A stretch of 64,000 nucleotides of DNA from Oceanospirillum sp048265165 (GCF_048265165.1 NZ_JBLXCD010000002.1:124001-188000); one strand, 5' to 3'. Positions 18,082 through 28,533 are shown, counted from the stretch's first letter. The notes: a model not told the origin generated them from the letters alone. A program made the numbers and translations.

Positions 18082-19566
18082 ATGTTCTTTAATGCTACAA
18101 CTCAAGCACTATCCGAAGTAACCGCTGACTGCCAGATCGCATTTGTCGCTGCAGACGCAACACTTGGCAACAACGCGCAACAGCTGGATAAAGCCAGCGG
18201 TGATGCCATCAGCCGCATTTTAAAACTAGGGGACTTCACCGGAAAATTTGGCCAGACACAACTGCTGCCGGAAGCGGGTGAACTAAAAGGCCGACTACTG
18301 CTGGTGGGCACCGGCAAAGCTGAAGAGCTGAAAGAGGGTAAATTCCGTACCCTTATCAAAAATATTATCAGCTCCGTAAAAGACACCAAAATCAAATCTC
18401 TGGCCCTGAGCCTTGAAGATGTTGAATTCAAAGCCCGTGACCTGAACTGGAAAGCACGCCAGTTCGCTGAAAGCACGGTCACCACCCTCTATGTTTTTGA
18501 CCAACTGAAGAGCAAGCAGGCTGACCCCAGCGCTCTGAACAGCATCACCTTGTCTGTACCGGGTGCAGAAGGGGCGGTTCAGAAAGCACTGGATACCGGT
18601 GCAGCAACCGGTGAAGGCATGAACCTGACACGCACACTCGGCAATCTGCCGGGCAACATCTGCACACCGGTTTACCTGGCGGAACAGGCCGAAACACTGG
18701 CAAAAGATTTTGACGAGCTATCCCTGACCATTCTGGATGAAAACCAGATGGCTGAGCTGGGCATGAATTCACTACTGTCCGTCGCAAAAGGCAGCGTTGA
18801 AGCACCACGCCTTGTGGTCATGGAGTACAAGGGTAACGGTGATGCCAAACCTCATGTTCTCGTGGGCAAAGGCGTTACCTTTGACTCCGGCGGTATCAGC
18901 CTGAAACCTGGTGAAGGCATGGATGAGATGAAGTACGACATGTGTGGCGCTGCCAGCGTATTTGGCACCATGCAGATGTTGAAGCAGCTGAAGCCTGCCA
19001 TCAACGTTGTCGGTGTCGTTGCTGCAGTTGAGAATATGCCCGCCGGTAACGCCTCTAAGCCGGGGGATATCGTCACAACGATGTCCGGTAAAACCGTCGA
19101 AATTTTAAATACCGATGCTGAAGGTCGTCTGGTTCTTTGCGACGCTCTGACGTATATCGGCAAATACAACCCGGAAACCGTTGTTGATATCGCTACTTTA
19201 ACCGGAGCCTGCATTATTGGTTTAGGCCATCACGCAACCGGGCTTTTGTCCAATGACGATACCCTGGCCGCTGAACTGTTAAGCGCAGGTATTGACGCAA
19301 GCGACAAAGCCTGGCAAATGCCGCTATGGGCAGAGTATCAGCAACAGCTAGATTCTAATTTCGCCGATATGGCTAATATTGGAGGTCGTCCTGCCGGTAC
19401 TATCACCGCAGCCTGCTTTCTGTCCCGCTTTACTGAAGACTACCGCTGGGCACACCTGGATATCGCAGGAACAGCCTGGCATAGCGGAAAAGAGAAAGGC
19501 GCTACAGGCCGCCCCGTGCCTCTGCTGACCCAATATCTGCTGTCTAAGACTGATAAAGCCTCGTAA
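18082..19566 (+). CDS. pepA: Leucyl aminopeptidase PepA (cytosol aminopeptidase)
   Basis: The 494-residue protein is a full-length M17 aminopeptidase. It has the metal and catalytic set K263, D268, K275, D286, D345 and E347, the last two in NTDAEGRL (343-350). It removes N-terminal amino acids using two metal ions; in E. coli PepA also binds DNA in carAB regulation and Xer recombination. The ATG at 18082 has GTGGGG upstream; an in-frame ATG at 18052 is less likely. Order pepA-holC-valS is conserved, but here a cyclase gene on the other strand intervenes. Confidence 0.95.
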   Translation: MFFNATTQALSEVTADCQIAFVAADATLGNNAQQLDKASGDAISRILKLGDFTGKFGQTQLLPEAGELKGRLLLVGTGKAEELKEGKFRTLIKNIISSVKDTKIKSLALSLEDVEFKARDLNWKARQFAESTVTTLYVFDQLKSKQADPSALNSITLSVPGAEGAVQKALDTGAATGEGMNLTRTLGNLPGNICTPVYLAEQAETLAKDFDELSLTILDENQMAELGMNSLLSVAKGSVEAPRLVVMEYKGNGDAKPHVLVGKGVTFDSGGISLKPGEGMDEMKYDMCGAASVFGTMQMLKQLKPAINVVGVVAAVENMPAGNASKPGDIVTTMSGKTVEILNTDAEGRLVLCDALTYIGKYNPETVVDIATLTGACIIGLGHHATGLLSNDDTLAAELLSAGIDASDKAWQMPLWAEYQQQLDSNFADMANIGGRPAGTITAACFLSRFTEDYRWAHLDIAGTAWHSGKEKGATGRPVPLLTQYLLSKTDKAS

Positions 19567-19626
19567 ACAGAACAGGTGACAACGTAAGGTATTGATTTCT
19601 AAGCACTCAGTAGCTTGCGGATCAGA

Positions 19627-19653
19627 GGGGCTCAACAAACATGGTTGAGCCCC
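19627..19653 (+). terminator. Hairpin after pepA, probable terminator
   Basis: A 10-bp stem (GGGGCTCAAC / GTTGAGCCCC) with a 7-base loop lies 60 bases after pepA. The T tract is poor, so termination is plausible but not certain. Confidence 0.5.
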
Positions 19654-19720
19654 CTTATGACTTAATTGTTCCAGTCTTTAAGAGCTTTTTATCGCATAGC
19701 GGGCTACAGGGCCGCTGGCT

Positions 19721-21706
19721 TTAGTGTTTTGGCTGCCGTACCGACTCCGCACAAACCTGATTGCGCCCCGAATTTTTAGCACGGTAAAGTGCTTCATCCG
19801 CCCGGTAAACCAATTGATCTAATGTCGCAGCTTCGGAGTCGTCATAAACCGCAACACCAATCGATACCGTAAAAGCGATATTATCTCTTGTACTATTATT
19901 GATGCGCAAAGCCTCTGTTTCAGCCCTTATATGCTCAGCACAAAGGGCAGCAGCCGACAGGTCCATTCCGGGTAAAACCGCCAAAAACTCTTCACCACCA
20001 AAGCGTGAGAAGTAGCCCTGATCCCCCAGACACTCCTGACATAACCGCGTAAATGCAACAAGAACGTCATCCCCGATACTATGGCCGTAGGTATCATTGA
20101 TATTTTTGAAGTGATCAATATCCAGCATCAATATGGCCAGATTATCATTTTCAGGGGACAACTCTTCCAGAGCATGAAGAAACAGCTTTTCAACATATCG
20201 ACGGTTATAGGCACCTGTTAAAGCATCTGTATTAGCAAGCGCTTTCAAACGTTGTTCCAGTTCTAACTGCAGGCTAATATCCTGCACACTACAGCGGCTG
20301 ATCGTTAATGATGAGCCGTGAAATTTGGATGAAATCGCACTGGCAACGGGCAGCCAGCGGCCATCTTTACACTGAAGATCCAGACGTAAATCACCTACAT
20401 AGTGCGTCGACATCGCCATATTAAGCTGGGCCTTCGAAGCATCTGACAACATCTCTCTCAGGCACTTTTTGTTGACTAGCTCGTCCCGATCATAGCCTAG
20501 GTATTCCAACGTTTTATTGTTGGCATTCGTGATAAGGCTGGTCGCATCAAAGGTCAGATAACCCACTGGCGCGTTGTAATAAAGGTCTTCCAACTCTGCC
20601 GTGTAAATACTTCTTTGCTGTTCATTTATCTGCTTCGCAATTCGGTGCTTTAAGAAAAACCAAACCAGCGTAAATACAGAAAAGTAAATAAAACCGATAA
20701 GAAGCTTTATGCTGAGATGGTGGTAAAAAGCATTGGCCAGCCACTCATCTTTTGAGGTCCGAACCATAGAAAACCATGATTGGACTTTTACATCCTGCTT
20801 TAAACCCAGGTCAGCGTTAAAGCGCCCATCCGAGAACTCATCAAACTCTGCGGGCCTGATTTTACGGTAGCTAATCAGCTCATCATTAGCATCAACAACA
20901 CCGTCTGACTGCTGCTGCATCTTTTGCCAAAGCTCTGCATTCCACGCCGCGATAATCTTATCAGGCCGGTGTAGCTGCCAACCCCATTCGCTTTCTCTGA
21001 AGTGATTTGACAGCCAATAGCCATCACTATTGACCAGCATACCCCGATCACCGGCTTCAAAATGTGCCCGAAAACGGTTCAGAAAATGACCAGCTTTATA
21101 GTTAAGCACCACCATAGCTACAGGAGCGTCAAGCTCATCGGTAAGCAGCGTGACCGCACGAATAACCGGCTTATAGGGTTGTTCAACCTCGCCCCGCTCT
21201 TCATTCAGATCTAATGGCGACAGGTAGATCTGGCCCGGTGCTAGCTTCAAGCCTTCCTGAACGTAATAGCGGTCATACTTGTTTTGCAGGTGTTCAATGG
21301 CAACAGGACGTGCGCCATCGGGATAGTCATTGATACGGATAAGCTCTTGACCTGACAGGTCAATAATTCGAACCTGATCATAACGACTGTCAACATCCGT
21401 CGCACGGCGGAAAATATCTTCTACTTCCAGCCGGTTTGCTTTGGAGGGACTTGATATGAAATGCCGCACACTCGGCAGAATACTTAGTTGCTGTGCATCC
21501 AGAGCTACACGCAACACAAACTGATGAACACGGTTTTCGGTAAGATTCAGCAGATACTGATGGCGCTCAACAACTCGGTTCTTAAACCCCTGATCATATG
21601 CATCCTTCCCCGCCAGGAGAGCTAGGGTTATAACAAGATAGGCACCACAGGTGAGTACAAGTAAACGCTTCCATTCTTTTTTTAAGAACTGGACAGATTC
21701 AAACAT
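19721..21706 (-). CDS. Diguanylate cyclase with periplasmic sensor and PAS domain
   Basis: The protein (661 residues from the ATG at 21706, which has GGGAG upstream; 671 from 21736) has a membrane helix at about 14-33, a large periplasmic Cache-like sensor (about 35-330), a second helix at about 333-353, a PAS domain (about 370-480) and a GGDEF domain (about 492-655). The catalytic motif is intact as RFGGEEF (570-574), so it should make cyclic di-GMP from GTP. The inhibitory RxxD site normally nine residues before the motif is absent. It sits between pepA and holC on the opposite strand, an unusual place. Confidence 0.9.
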   Translation of the reverse strand: MFESVQFLKKEWKRLLVLTCGAYLVITLALLAGKDAYDQGFKNRVVERHQYLLNLTENRVHQFVLRVALDAQQLSILPSVRHFISSPSKANRLEVEDIFRRATDVDSRYDQVRIIDLSGQELIRINDYPDGARPVAIEHLQNKYDRYYVQEGLKLAPGQIYLSPLDLNEERGEVEQPYKPVIRAVTLLTDELDAPVAMVVLNYKAGHFLNRFRAHFEAGDRGMLVNSDGYWLSNHFRESEWGWQLHRPDKIIAAWNAELWQKMQQQSDGVVDANDELISYRKIRPAEFDEFSDGRFNADLGLKQDVKVQSWFSMVRTSKDEWLANAFYHHLSIKLLIGFIYFSVFTLVWFFLKHRIAKQINEQQRSIYTAELEDLYYNAPVGYLTFDATSLITNANNKTLEYLGYDRDELVNKKCLREMLSDASKAQLNMAMSTHYVGDLRLDLQCKDGRWLPVASAISSKFHGSSLTISRCSVQDISLQLELEQRLKALANTDALTGAYNRRYVEKLFLHALEELSPENDNLAILMLDIDHFKNINDTYGHSIGDDVLVAFTRLCQECLGDQGYFSRFGGEEFLAVLPGMDLSAAALCAEHIRAETEALRINNSTRDNIAFTVSIGVAVYDDSEAATLDQLVYRADEALYRAKNSGRNQVCAESVRQPKH

Positions 21707-22003
21707 TAACTGTGTTCTCCCGGTAAAAGCCGTCATGCTGTCTCTGCCTTAAAATAGCATCGGCCATAGACCGACCAACCAAACACGTATGCCTTTAGGG
21801 TCAATCGACTCTAGCTAAGCGGTCTACCCATTAGGATACTATCACAGCCATTTCTGGTGTTATCGTATTGTTTTTTCAGGTGTTACAATACCCATATGCT
21901 TTACCGGTGACATCTGTATTTATGTCAAAAAAACCAACAAACTGTTACAAAAAATCTGCTGGAAGCAACTGATTCAGCGACTCATTACGGGCACTTTACC
22001 GAT

Positions 22004-22435
22004 ATGACCCAAGTTGACTTCTACATTTTGCCTACCACCGAACCTGAAACTCAGCTTCATTTCGTCTGCCGCTTGGTTGAAAAAGTGCTGCATAAAGGTC
22101 ATAAGGTCTATATCCAGACCACTGATAAAGCTCAGGCAAAAGAGATTGACCGCCTGCTTTGGGAGTTTCGCCCGGATAGCTTCATCCCACACCTGATGGT
22201 TGATGATGAAAAAATCCAGGAAGTTCCTGTTGCCATCGGCCATACAGATGACTGCGCCCACCATCACGATGTGATGATCAATCTTTGCCCCCATGTCCCG
22301 GATCATTTCAGCCGTTTTGAGCGAGTTGCCGAGGTCATTTTTCAGCAAGAGTCACTTTTAAAGGCTAAGCGTAACGATTGGCGCTTTTACAAAGAGCGGG
22401 GTTATGTACTGAACCGCCATGACATGCGCCGCTGA
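22004..22435 (+). CDS. holC: DNA polymerase III subunit chi (HolC)
   Basis: The 143-residue protein starts TQVDFYIL and has the chi-family segments HKVYIQ and an LLWEF near residue 50, followed by SFIPH. Chi links the clamp loader to single-strand-binding protein. The gene keeps its usual place upstream of valS. The gap to valS (22436-22663) shows no T-box or other element that I can support. Confidence 0.93.
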   Translation: MTQVDFYILPTTEPETQLHFVCRLVEKVLHKGHKVYIQTTDKAQAKEIDRLLWEFRPDSFIPHLMVDDEKIQEVPVAIGHTDDCAHHHDVMINLCPHVPDHFSRFERVAEVIFQQESLLKAKRNDWRFYKERGYVLNRHDMRR

Positions 22436-22663
22436 TCATCAACAGGCAAATCATCCTCCATCAACAATTTCTGGCTTCACGCCGGTATCAGGCGGTTATC
22501 ACAACCTTAAACGCCATGTATAATCGACCGATTATCAAGTACTGACCCGTATCGAGCACGAAACAGTCTCCAGTACGACCTAACAATTTCCGTTCGCTGC
22601 CCGCCTGTGTCTTTCTGACCTGTCAGCAGGCAGCCAACCTGATTAGCGGTGAACCAGACCTCC

Positions 22664-25561
22664 ATGGAAAAGACTTACCAACCCGAACAGATTGAACGCA
22701 CCTGGTATCAGAACTGGGAAGAGAACAAATACTTCCGCCCTGCCAGCGAAACAAGCCGCGGCGAAGGTGATGCTTATTCCATCGTGATTCCACCGCCGAA
22801 TGTCACCGGTAGTCTGCACATGGGCCACGCCTTCCAGCATACCATTATGGATGCGCTAACCCGCTACCGCCGTATGCAGGGCCGTAATACACTCTGGCAG
22901 GTGGGCACAGACCACGCAGGTATCGCCACCCAAATGGTCGTAGAGCGTAAGCTGGCCGCTGAAACCGGTGAAAGCCGTTATGACTTGGGTCGTGAATCTT
23001 TTGTCGAAAAAATCTGGGAATGGAAAGAAGAGTCCGGCGGCACCATCACCAAACAGATGCGCCGATTGGGCAACTCCGTAGACTGGGAAAACGAACGCTT
23101 TACCATGGATTCCGGCTTCTACCATGCGGTGCAGGAAGTCTTTATTCGCCTGCATGATGAAGGCCTGATCTATCGCGGCAAACGCCTGGTTAACTGGGAC
23201 CCGAAGCTACACACCGCGATCTCTGATCTGGAAGTTGAGAACAAAGAAGTTAAAGGCAAGATGTGGTATCTGCGTTACCCGCTGGCTGATGGTGTTAAAA
23301 CTGCAGCCGGTGAAGACCACATCGTTGTGGGTACTACCCGCCCGGAAACGCTTTTAGGTGATACCGGTGTTGCGGTAAACCCGGAAGATGAGCGCTATAA
23401 AGATCTGATTGGTAAATTTGTTGAGCTGCCACTGGTGGGCCGTCGCATCCCTATTGTCGGTGACGAACACGCGGATATGGAAAAAGGCACCGGCTGCGTA
23501 AAAATAACTCCGGCGCACGATTTCAACGATAACGAAGTGGGTAAGCGCTGCGGTCTGCCGATGATCAACATCTTGACCCTGAACGCCGATATCCGCGATG
23601 CCGCACAAACCTTTAACACCGACGGCTCCGTTAATACTGAGATCGACACCTACATCCCTGAGCAATACCGTGGCATGGAGCGCTTTGCCGCCCGTAAAGC
23701 GATTGTTGCCGAAATGGAAGAGAAGGGACTGCTGGTTAAGATTGAAGAGAACAACATGACCGTACCTTACGGTGATCGTGGTGGTGTTGTGATTGAGCCG
23801 ATGCTGACCGATCAGTGGTTCTGCGATGCCAAGACACTGGCAAAGCCTGCCATTGAAGCCGTGGAAAACGGCGATATCAAATTTGTGCCTAAACAGTACG
23901 AAAATATGTACTTCTCCTGGATGCGTGATATTCAGGACTGGTGTATCTCCCGTCAGCTGTGGTGGGGTCATCGTATTCCGGCCTTCTACGATAACGAAGG
24001 TAATGTATACGTCGCCGCTTCTGCCGAAGCCGCCCGGGAGAAATACAATCTGGATCTGGAAACCGAGCTGCGTCAGGACGATGACGTACTGGATACCTGG
24101 TTCAGTTCCGCCCTGTGGACTTTCGGCACCATGGGCTGGCCAAACGATATCGAGAAGATGAAAACCTTCCACCCCACCGATACCCTGGTGACCGGTTTTG
24201 ACATCATCTTCTTCTGGGTAGCCCGCATGATTATGATGACCATGCACTTCATCAAAGATGAAGACGGCAAGCCGCAGGTACCGTTCAAAAATGTTTACGT
24301 CACCGGTCTGATCCGTGATGAGAACGGCGACAAAATGTCCAAGTCCAAGGGTAACGTATTGGACCCACTGGATATGATCGACGGTATCGATCTGGAAACT
24401 CTGCTGGAAAAACGCACCGGTAATATGATGCAGCCGCAGCTGGCTGAGAAGATCGGCAAGCGCACCAAGAAAGAGTTCCCGGAAGGCATCACCGCCCACG
24501 GTACAGATGCCCTTCGCTTCACTCTGGCAGCTCTGGCCTCTACCGGCCGGGATGTGAACTGGGATATGAAGCGTCTGGAAGGTTACCGTAATTTCTGTAA
24601 CAAGATCTGGAACGCAGCCCGTTACGTGCTGACCAACACAGAAGGTGAAGACTGCGGACAGGAAGGTGGCGAGGTTCTTCTGTCTCTGGCAGATCGCTGG
24701 ATTATCAGCAGTCTGCAGCGCACCGAAGAAACCGTGATGCGTCAGATGGACGAATACCGCTTCGATCTGGCCTCTCAGACTCTGTACGACTTCATCTGGA
24801 ACCAATACTGTGACTGGTATCTGGAGCTTTCCAAGCCGGTACTATGGGATGAGTCCGAAGGTGAAACCGAGGAAGAAAAAGCCCAGCTGGCGGCATTGAA
24901 GCGCGGCACCCGTGGCACCCTGGTACGTGTACTGGAAGCGATCATGCGACTGTCTCACCCGATCATGCCCTTTATCACCGAAGAGATCTGGCAGCAGATC
25001 AAAGGTCTGGCCGGTAAAGAGGGCGACACCATTATGTTGCAGCCATACCCGGCACCTGTGGCGGAGCTGATTGATGAAGCCGCTGAAAGTGATATCGAAT
25101 GGCTGAAACAGGTGATCGTCAGCATCCGTAACATCCGTGGCGAAATGAATATCGCACCGGGTAAAGAGCTACCGGTACTGATCCAGAACGGCAGTGATGA
25201 TGACTTCCGTCGTCTGCAGGACAACTATGTTGCACTTTCCAAGTTAGCCAAACTGGAAAAAATCACCTGGCTGGAAGATGACGAAGAAGCCCCTATGTCT
25301 GCCACCAAGTTGGTGGGCAAAATGGAAGTACTGGTACCCATGGCTGGCCTGATCGATAAAGATGCCGAGCTGGGCCGTCTGACCAAAGAGATGGAAAAGC
25401 TGCAGAAAGAAGTCGGTCGCCTGGAAGGCAAACTGGGTAACGATAAGTTTGTAGCCAGTGCACCGGAAGAGGTCGTTGCCAAAGAGCGTGAAAAACTGGC
25501 ATCCGCACAATCATCACAGGCCAAACTCCAGGAACAGTATAAAAAGATCGAGGCACTCTAA
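22664..25561 (+). CDS. valS: Valine-tRNA ligase (ValS)
   Basis: This 965-residue class I aminoacyl-tRNA synthetase attaches valine to tRNA-Val. It carries the HIGH motif as HMGH in PPPNVTGSLHMGHAF, the editing domain (CP1) and the KMSKS motif (DKMSKSKGNV, about residue 555). A C-terminal coiled-coil tRNA-binding arm covers about 895-965. The start MEKTYQPEQIE matches the family N-terminus; an in-frame GTG 15 bases earlier is unlikely. A large antisense frame inside it is a codon-bias shadow. Confidence 0.97.
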   Translation: MEKTYQPEQIERTWYQNWEENKYFRPASETSRGEGDAYSIVIPPPNVTGSLHMGHAFQHTIMDALTRYRRMQGRNTLWQVGTDHAGIATQMVVERKLAAETGESRYDLGRESFVEKIWEWKEESGGTITKQMRRLGNSVDWENERFTMDSGFYHAVQEVFIRLHDEGLIYRGKRLVNWDPKLHTAISDLEVENKEVKGKMWYLRYPLADGVKTAAGEDHIVVGTTRPETLLGDTGVAVNPEDERYKDLIGKFVELPLVGRRIPIVGDEHADMEKGTGCVKITPAHDFNDNEVGKRCGLPMINILTLNADIRDAAQTFNTDGSVNTEIDTYIPEQYRGMERFAARKAIVAEMEEKGLLVKIEENNMTVPYGDRGGVVIEPMLTDQWFCDAKTLAKPAIEAVENGDIKFVPKQYENMYFSWMRDIQDWCISRQLWWGHRIPAFYDNEGNVYVAASAEAAREKYNLDLETELRQDDDVLDTWFSSALWTFGTMGWPNDIEKMKTFHPTDTLVTGFDIIFFWVARMIMMTMHFIKDEDGKPQVPFKNVYVTGLIRDENGDKMSKSKGNVLDPLDMIDGIDLETLLEKRTGNMMQPQLAEKIGKRTKKEFPEGITAHGTDALRFTLAALASTGRDVNWDMKRLEGYRNFCNKIWNAARYVLTNTEGEDCGQEGGEVLLSLADRWIISSLQRTEETVMRQMDEYRFDLASQTLYDFIWNQYCDWYLELSKPVLWDESEGETEEEKAQLAALKRGTRGTLVRVLEAIMRLSHPIMPFITEEIWQQIKGLAGKEGDTIMLQPYPAPVAELIDEAAESDIEWLKQVIVSIRNIRGEMNIAPGKELPVLIQNGSDDDFRRLQDNYVALSKLAKLEKITWLEDDEEAPMSATKLVGKMEVLVPMAGLIDKDAELGRLTKEMEKLQKEVGRLEGKLGNDKFVASAPEEVVAKEREKLASAQSSQAKLQEQYKKIEAL

Positions 25562-25596
25562 ACGCCCCGACACAGGTATTACCTGTTCAGAAATGC

Positions 25597-25621
25597 AAGC
25601 CCGGTTCGCCGGGCTTTTTTA
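25597..25621 (+). terminator. valS terminator
   Basis: A perfect 8-bp stem (AAGCCCGG / CCGGGCTT) with a TTCG loop is followed by a T tract. Confidence 0.92.
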
Positions 25622-25745
25622 TGTCGGACGTTTACCTGACCGGAAGCAAAACCGGATACAATAAGCATCTGTACACCTAACCAGTATTTACCTAAACTAT
25701 TTGCCCTTCACCGATTCGCCCGATACGGCAGAATGAGAGGTCATT

Positions 25746-26423
25746 GTGGATAACCCGATTCAACATCACATTATTTATGTGCACGGTTTTAACAGCTCCC
25801 CCGGCTCTTTTAAGGCGTTGCAACTGAAAGCTTTTGTCGAGCAGAACCAACTGGAGCCGACCTACCACGCTCCGATGCTCAGCCACTGGCCGGAGAAGGC
25901 CATGGAAGCACTGGAGGATCTGTTGGAACAGATTAAATCCGGCGATCAGGGCAAAGGGAAAATCACCCGAATTTTGTTGGTAGGCAGCTCATTAGGAGGC
26001 TTTTACAGTACCTATCTGATGGCCCGCTACCCCGGTCTTAAAGCCTTTCTGATTAACCCGGCTGTTTTCCCCCAGGAGTTGCTACCTGCTTACCTTGGGT
26101 TGAACAAAAACCTTTATACCGGTGAAGAGTACGAGCTGACCCAAGATCATATGCAACAACTGCGACACCTGCACCTTGCAGAACCTGCCTGTACCCAAAA
26201 CATCAAGGTGCTACTGCAAGCGGATGATGAAATTCTCGACTATCGTCGGGCCGAAAATTATTACCGTCAGGCCGATGTTACTGTCATTCCAGGTGGCGAC
26301 CACGGCTTTCAGAACTTCGAGCAACACTTCACAGACCTGCTGGACTTTGCAGGTATCAGCTATCCCGATCAGCTGACCATGCCGGAAGATGATGCTGTAC
26401 TGAAATTACGGGAACAGGTTTAA
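25746..26423 (+). CDS. yqiA: YqiA-type alpha/beta-fold esterase
   Basis: The 225-residue protein has YVHGFNSSPGSFKA near the N-terminus, the nucleophile elbow GSSLGG with S82, and a catalytic histidine in GGDHGF near the C-terminus, as in the YqiA/YcfP esterase family. Activity on short-chain esters is known for E. coli YqiA, but its biological role is unknown. The start is GTG at 25746 with GAGAGG upstream. It precedes parE by 58 bases, the same order as in E. coli, and is probably co-transcribed. Confidence 0.88.
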   Translation: MDNPIQHHIIYVHGFNSSPGSFKALQLKAFVEQNQLEPTYHAPMLSHWPEKAMEALEDLLEQIKSGDQGKGKITRILLVGSSLGGFYSTYLMARYPGLKAFLINPAVFPQELLPAYLGLNKNLYTGEEYELTQDHMQQLRHLHLAEPACTQNIKVLLQADDEILDYRRAENYYRQADVTVIPGGDHGFQNFEQHFTDLLDFAGISYPDQLTMPEDDAVLKLREQV

Positions 26424-26481
26424 ACCCGCAATCTCCAGCACAGCCGGTATCACAGAAGATAAAAGAGATTCAGGAACATCC

Positions 26482-28383
26482 ATGAGTGCAGATAAACCGA
26501 CACAAAGTTATAACGCCCAGGCCATTGAGGTATTAAGCGGGCTGGACCCGGTGAAAAAACGTCCGGGTATGTACACCGACACCACCCGCCCCAACCATCT
26601 GGCCCAGGAAGTAATTGATAACAGTGTCGATGAAGCACTCGGCGGCTTTGCTCAGAACATTCAGGTCTGCTTGTTTAAGGATGGCTCCCTGTCAGTGGAA
26701 GATGACGGCCGGGGCATGCCCACGGACATCCACCCGGAACACGGTGTATCCGGGGTTGAGCTGATCCTGACCCGCCTGCATGCCGGTGGTAAATTCTCTA
26801 ATAACAATTATCAGTTCTCCGGTGGCCTGCACGGCGTCGGTGTCTCCGTCGTTAACGCACTGTCCACAAGGTTGGAAGTCTATGTAAAACGTGGCGGTGA
26901 GCAGTTAAAGGTTGCTTTTGCCCATGGCGACAAGATTGAAGATCTGGAGGTAATCGGTACCGTAGGTAAACGTAACACAGGCACCAAAGTTCACTTCTGG
27001 CCTGAAGTGAGCTATTTCGACAGCCCTAAGTTTTCCGTTACCAAACTCAAGCACAATCTAAGGGCAAAAGCGGTTCTTTGCCCCGGTCTGCATATCACCT
27101 TCTGGGATGAAAACACCGGCGAAACCACTGAATGGCAGTTTGCCGATGGTCTGACAGACTACCTCAAGCAAGCCTCTGTTGACTGGGAAACCTTGCCTGC
27201 ATCACCTTTCACGGGCAGCTTCAGCGCATCGATAGAAGCCGTGGACTGGGCTTTACATTGGCTGCCGGAAGGTGGCGAGCTACTCACAGAAAGCTATGTA
27301 AACCTGATTCCTACGGCCCAGGGCGGCACCCATGTTAACGGCCTACGTGCTGGCTTACTGGATGCTCTACGGGAGTTTTGTGAGTTCCGCAACCTGATTC
27401 CCCGAGGTGTAAAACTGACCCCGGAAGACCTTTGGGAGCGTTGTAGTTACGTACTATCAGTCAAAATGCAGGACCCGCAATTTGCCGGTCAGACCAAAGA
27501 GCGCCTCTCCTCCCGTCAGACCGCCAGCTTTGTTTCCGGCGTGGTAAAAGATGCTTTCAGCCTCTGGCTGAACCAGCACACCGCCGAAGCAGAGGCCCTT
27601 GCAGAAATGGCCATCAGCATCGCCCAGAAGCGTCTGCGCGCCAGCAAAAAAGTGGCCCGGAAAAAAGTGACCCAGGGCCCTGCCCTGCCCGGAAAACTGG
27701 CGGACTGCTCAGGCCAGGACACCGCCCGTTCAGAGCTGTTTCTGGTGGAGGGGGACTCTGCAGGAGGTTCCGCCAAACAAGCCCGGGATCGTGAGTTTCA
27801 AGCGATTCTGCCGCTGCGGGGTAAGATTCTGAACACCTGGGAGGTCAGCTCTGATCAGATTCTGGCCTCGCAGGAAGTGCACGATATTGCCGTGGCATTG
27901 GGTATCGACCCGGCGAACCCGGATCTGTCCGGTCTGCGTTACGGCAAGATCTGTATTCTTGCCGATGCGGACTCCGATGGACTGCATATCGCAACCTTGC
28001 TCTGCGCGCTCTTTATCCGTCACTTCCCGGCTATGGTGGATAACGGCCATGTCTTTGTTGCCATGCCACCACTGTACCGTATTGATATCGGTAAAGAGGT
28101 GCACTATGCACTGGATGATGATGAGAAACAGGGCATTCTGGATCGGCTGGAAGCGGAAAACAAACGCGGTAAGGTAAACGTGCAACGCTTCAAAGGTCTG
28201 GGTGAAATGAATCCGTTGCAGTTACGGGAAACCACCATGGACCCGAACACCCGCCGCCTTGTCCAGCTAACCCGTGAAGAACACGACGGGACAAACGAGA
28301 TGATGGATATGCTGCTGGCGAAGAAACGCTCCGGTGACCGTAAAGACTGGCTGCAAACAAAAGGGAATCTGGCAGAAGTTTAA
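26482..28383 (+). CDS. parE: DNA topoisomerase IV subunit B (ParE)
   Basis: The 633-residue length matches ParE. It has the GHKL ATPase with VIDNSVDEAL and the ATP-lid GGLHGVGVSVVN, a transducer domain, and a Toprim domain with EGDSAGG, DADSDG and the C-terminal KGLGEMNP. With ParC it decatenates daughter chromosomes. parC does not follow; the next gene is a LysE-type exporter behind a REP-like element. Confidence 0.96.
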   Translation: MSADKPTQSYNAQAIEVLSGLDPVKKRPGMYTDTTRPNHLAQEVIDNSVDEALGGFAQNIQVCLFKDGSLSVEDDGRGMPTDIHPEHGVSGVELILTRLHAGGKFSNNNYQFSGGLHGVGVSVVNALSTRLEVYVKRGGEQLKVAFAHGDKIEDLEVIGTVGKRNTGTKVHFWPEVSYFDSPKFSVTKLKHNLRAKAVLCPGLHITFWDENTGETTEWQFADGLTDYLKQASVDWETLPASPFTGSFSASIEAVDWALHWLPEGGELLTESYVNLIPTAQGGTHVNGLRAGLLDALREFCEFRNLIPRGVKLTPEDLWERCSYVLSVKMQDPQFAGQTKERLSSRQTASFVSGVVKDAFSLWLNQHTAEAEALAEMAISIAQKRLRASKKVARKKVTQGPALPGKLADCSGQDTARSELFLVEGDSAGGSAKQARDREFQAILPLRGKILNTWEVSSDQILASQEVHDIAVALGIDPANPDLSGLRYGKICILADADSDGLHIATLLCALFIRHFPAMVDNGHVFVAMPPLYRIDIGKEVHYALDDDEKQGILDRLEAENKRGKVNVQRFKGLGEMNPLQLRETTMDPNTRRLVQLTREEHDGTNEMMDMLLAKKRSGDRKDWLQTKGNLAEV

Positions 28384-28388
28384 GCCGC

Positions 28389-28465
28389 TGTAGGTCGGGC
28401 TTTAGCCCATCAACACTCTATACCCTCTATATTACTACCGTTGTCGCCCTAAAGGGCGACCTACA
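28389..28465. repeat. REP/BIME-like pair of hairpins after parE
   Basis: Two palindromic units lie head to head: one at 28389-28408 with GGGCT-TT-AGCCC, the other at 28443-28465 with GTCGCCC-TAAA-GGGCGAC. Their outer ends TGTAGGTCG and CGACCTACA are inverted copies. This is the form of repetitive extragenic palindromes. No REP-associated transposase is in the window. Confidence 0.7.
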
Positions 28466-28478
28466 TAAAATGGCTCCC

Positions 28479-28502
28479 AGGCTTTGCGTGATAGCCTTTT
28501 TT
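28479..28502 (+). terminator. Weak terminator downstream of parE
   Basis: A 5-bp stem (AGGCT / AGCCT) with a 9-base loop is followed by six Ts. It lies just after the REP-like pair. Confidence 0.4.
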
Positions 28503-28533
28503 ATTTCCAGCACCTGAAAAATACCGGAGCCCT

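Noticed and set aside
23354..24805. A 483-codon open frame antisense to valS
   Set aside because: It mirrors the codon bias of valS, has no ribosome site and no recognisable domain; such long antisense frames are common in strongly biased genes.
25745..25753. Exact DnaA box at the start codon of yqiA
   Set aside because: A single box inside coding sequence; one exact 9-mer is expected by chance in a window this size. The same goes for 55508-55516 in lgt.
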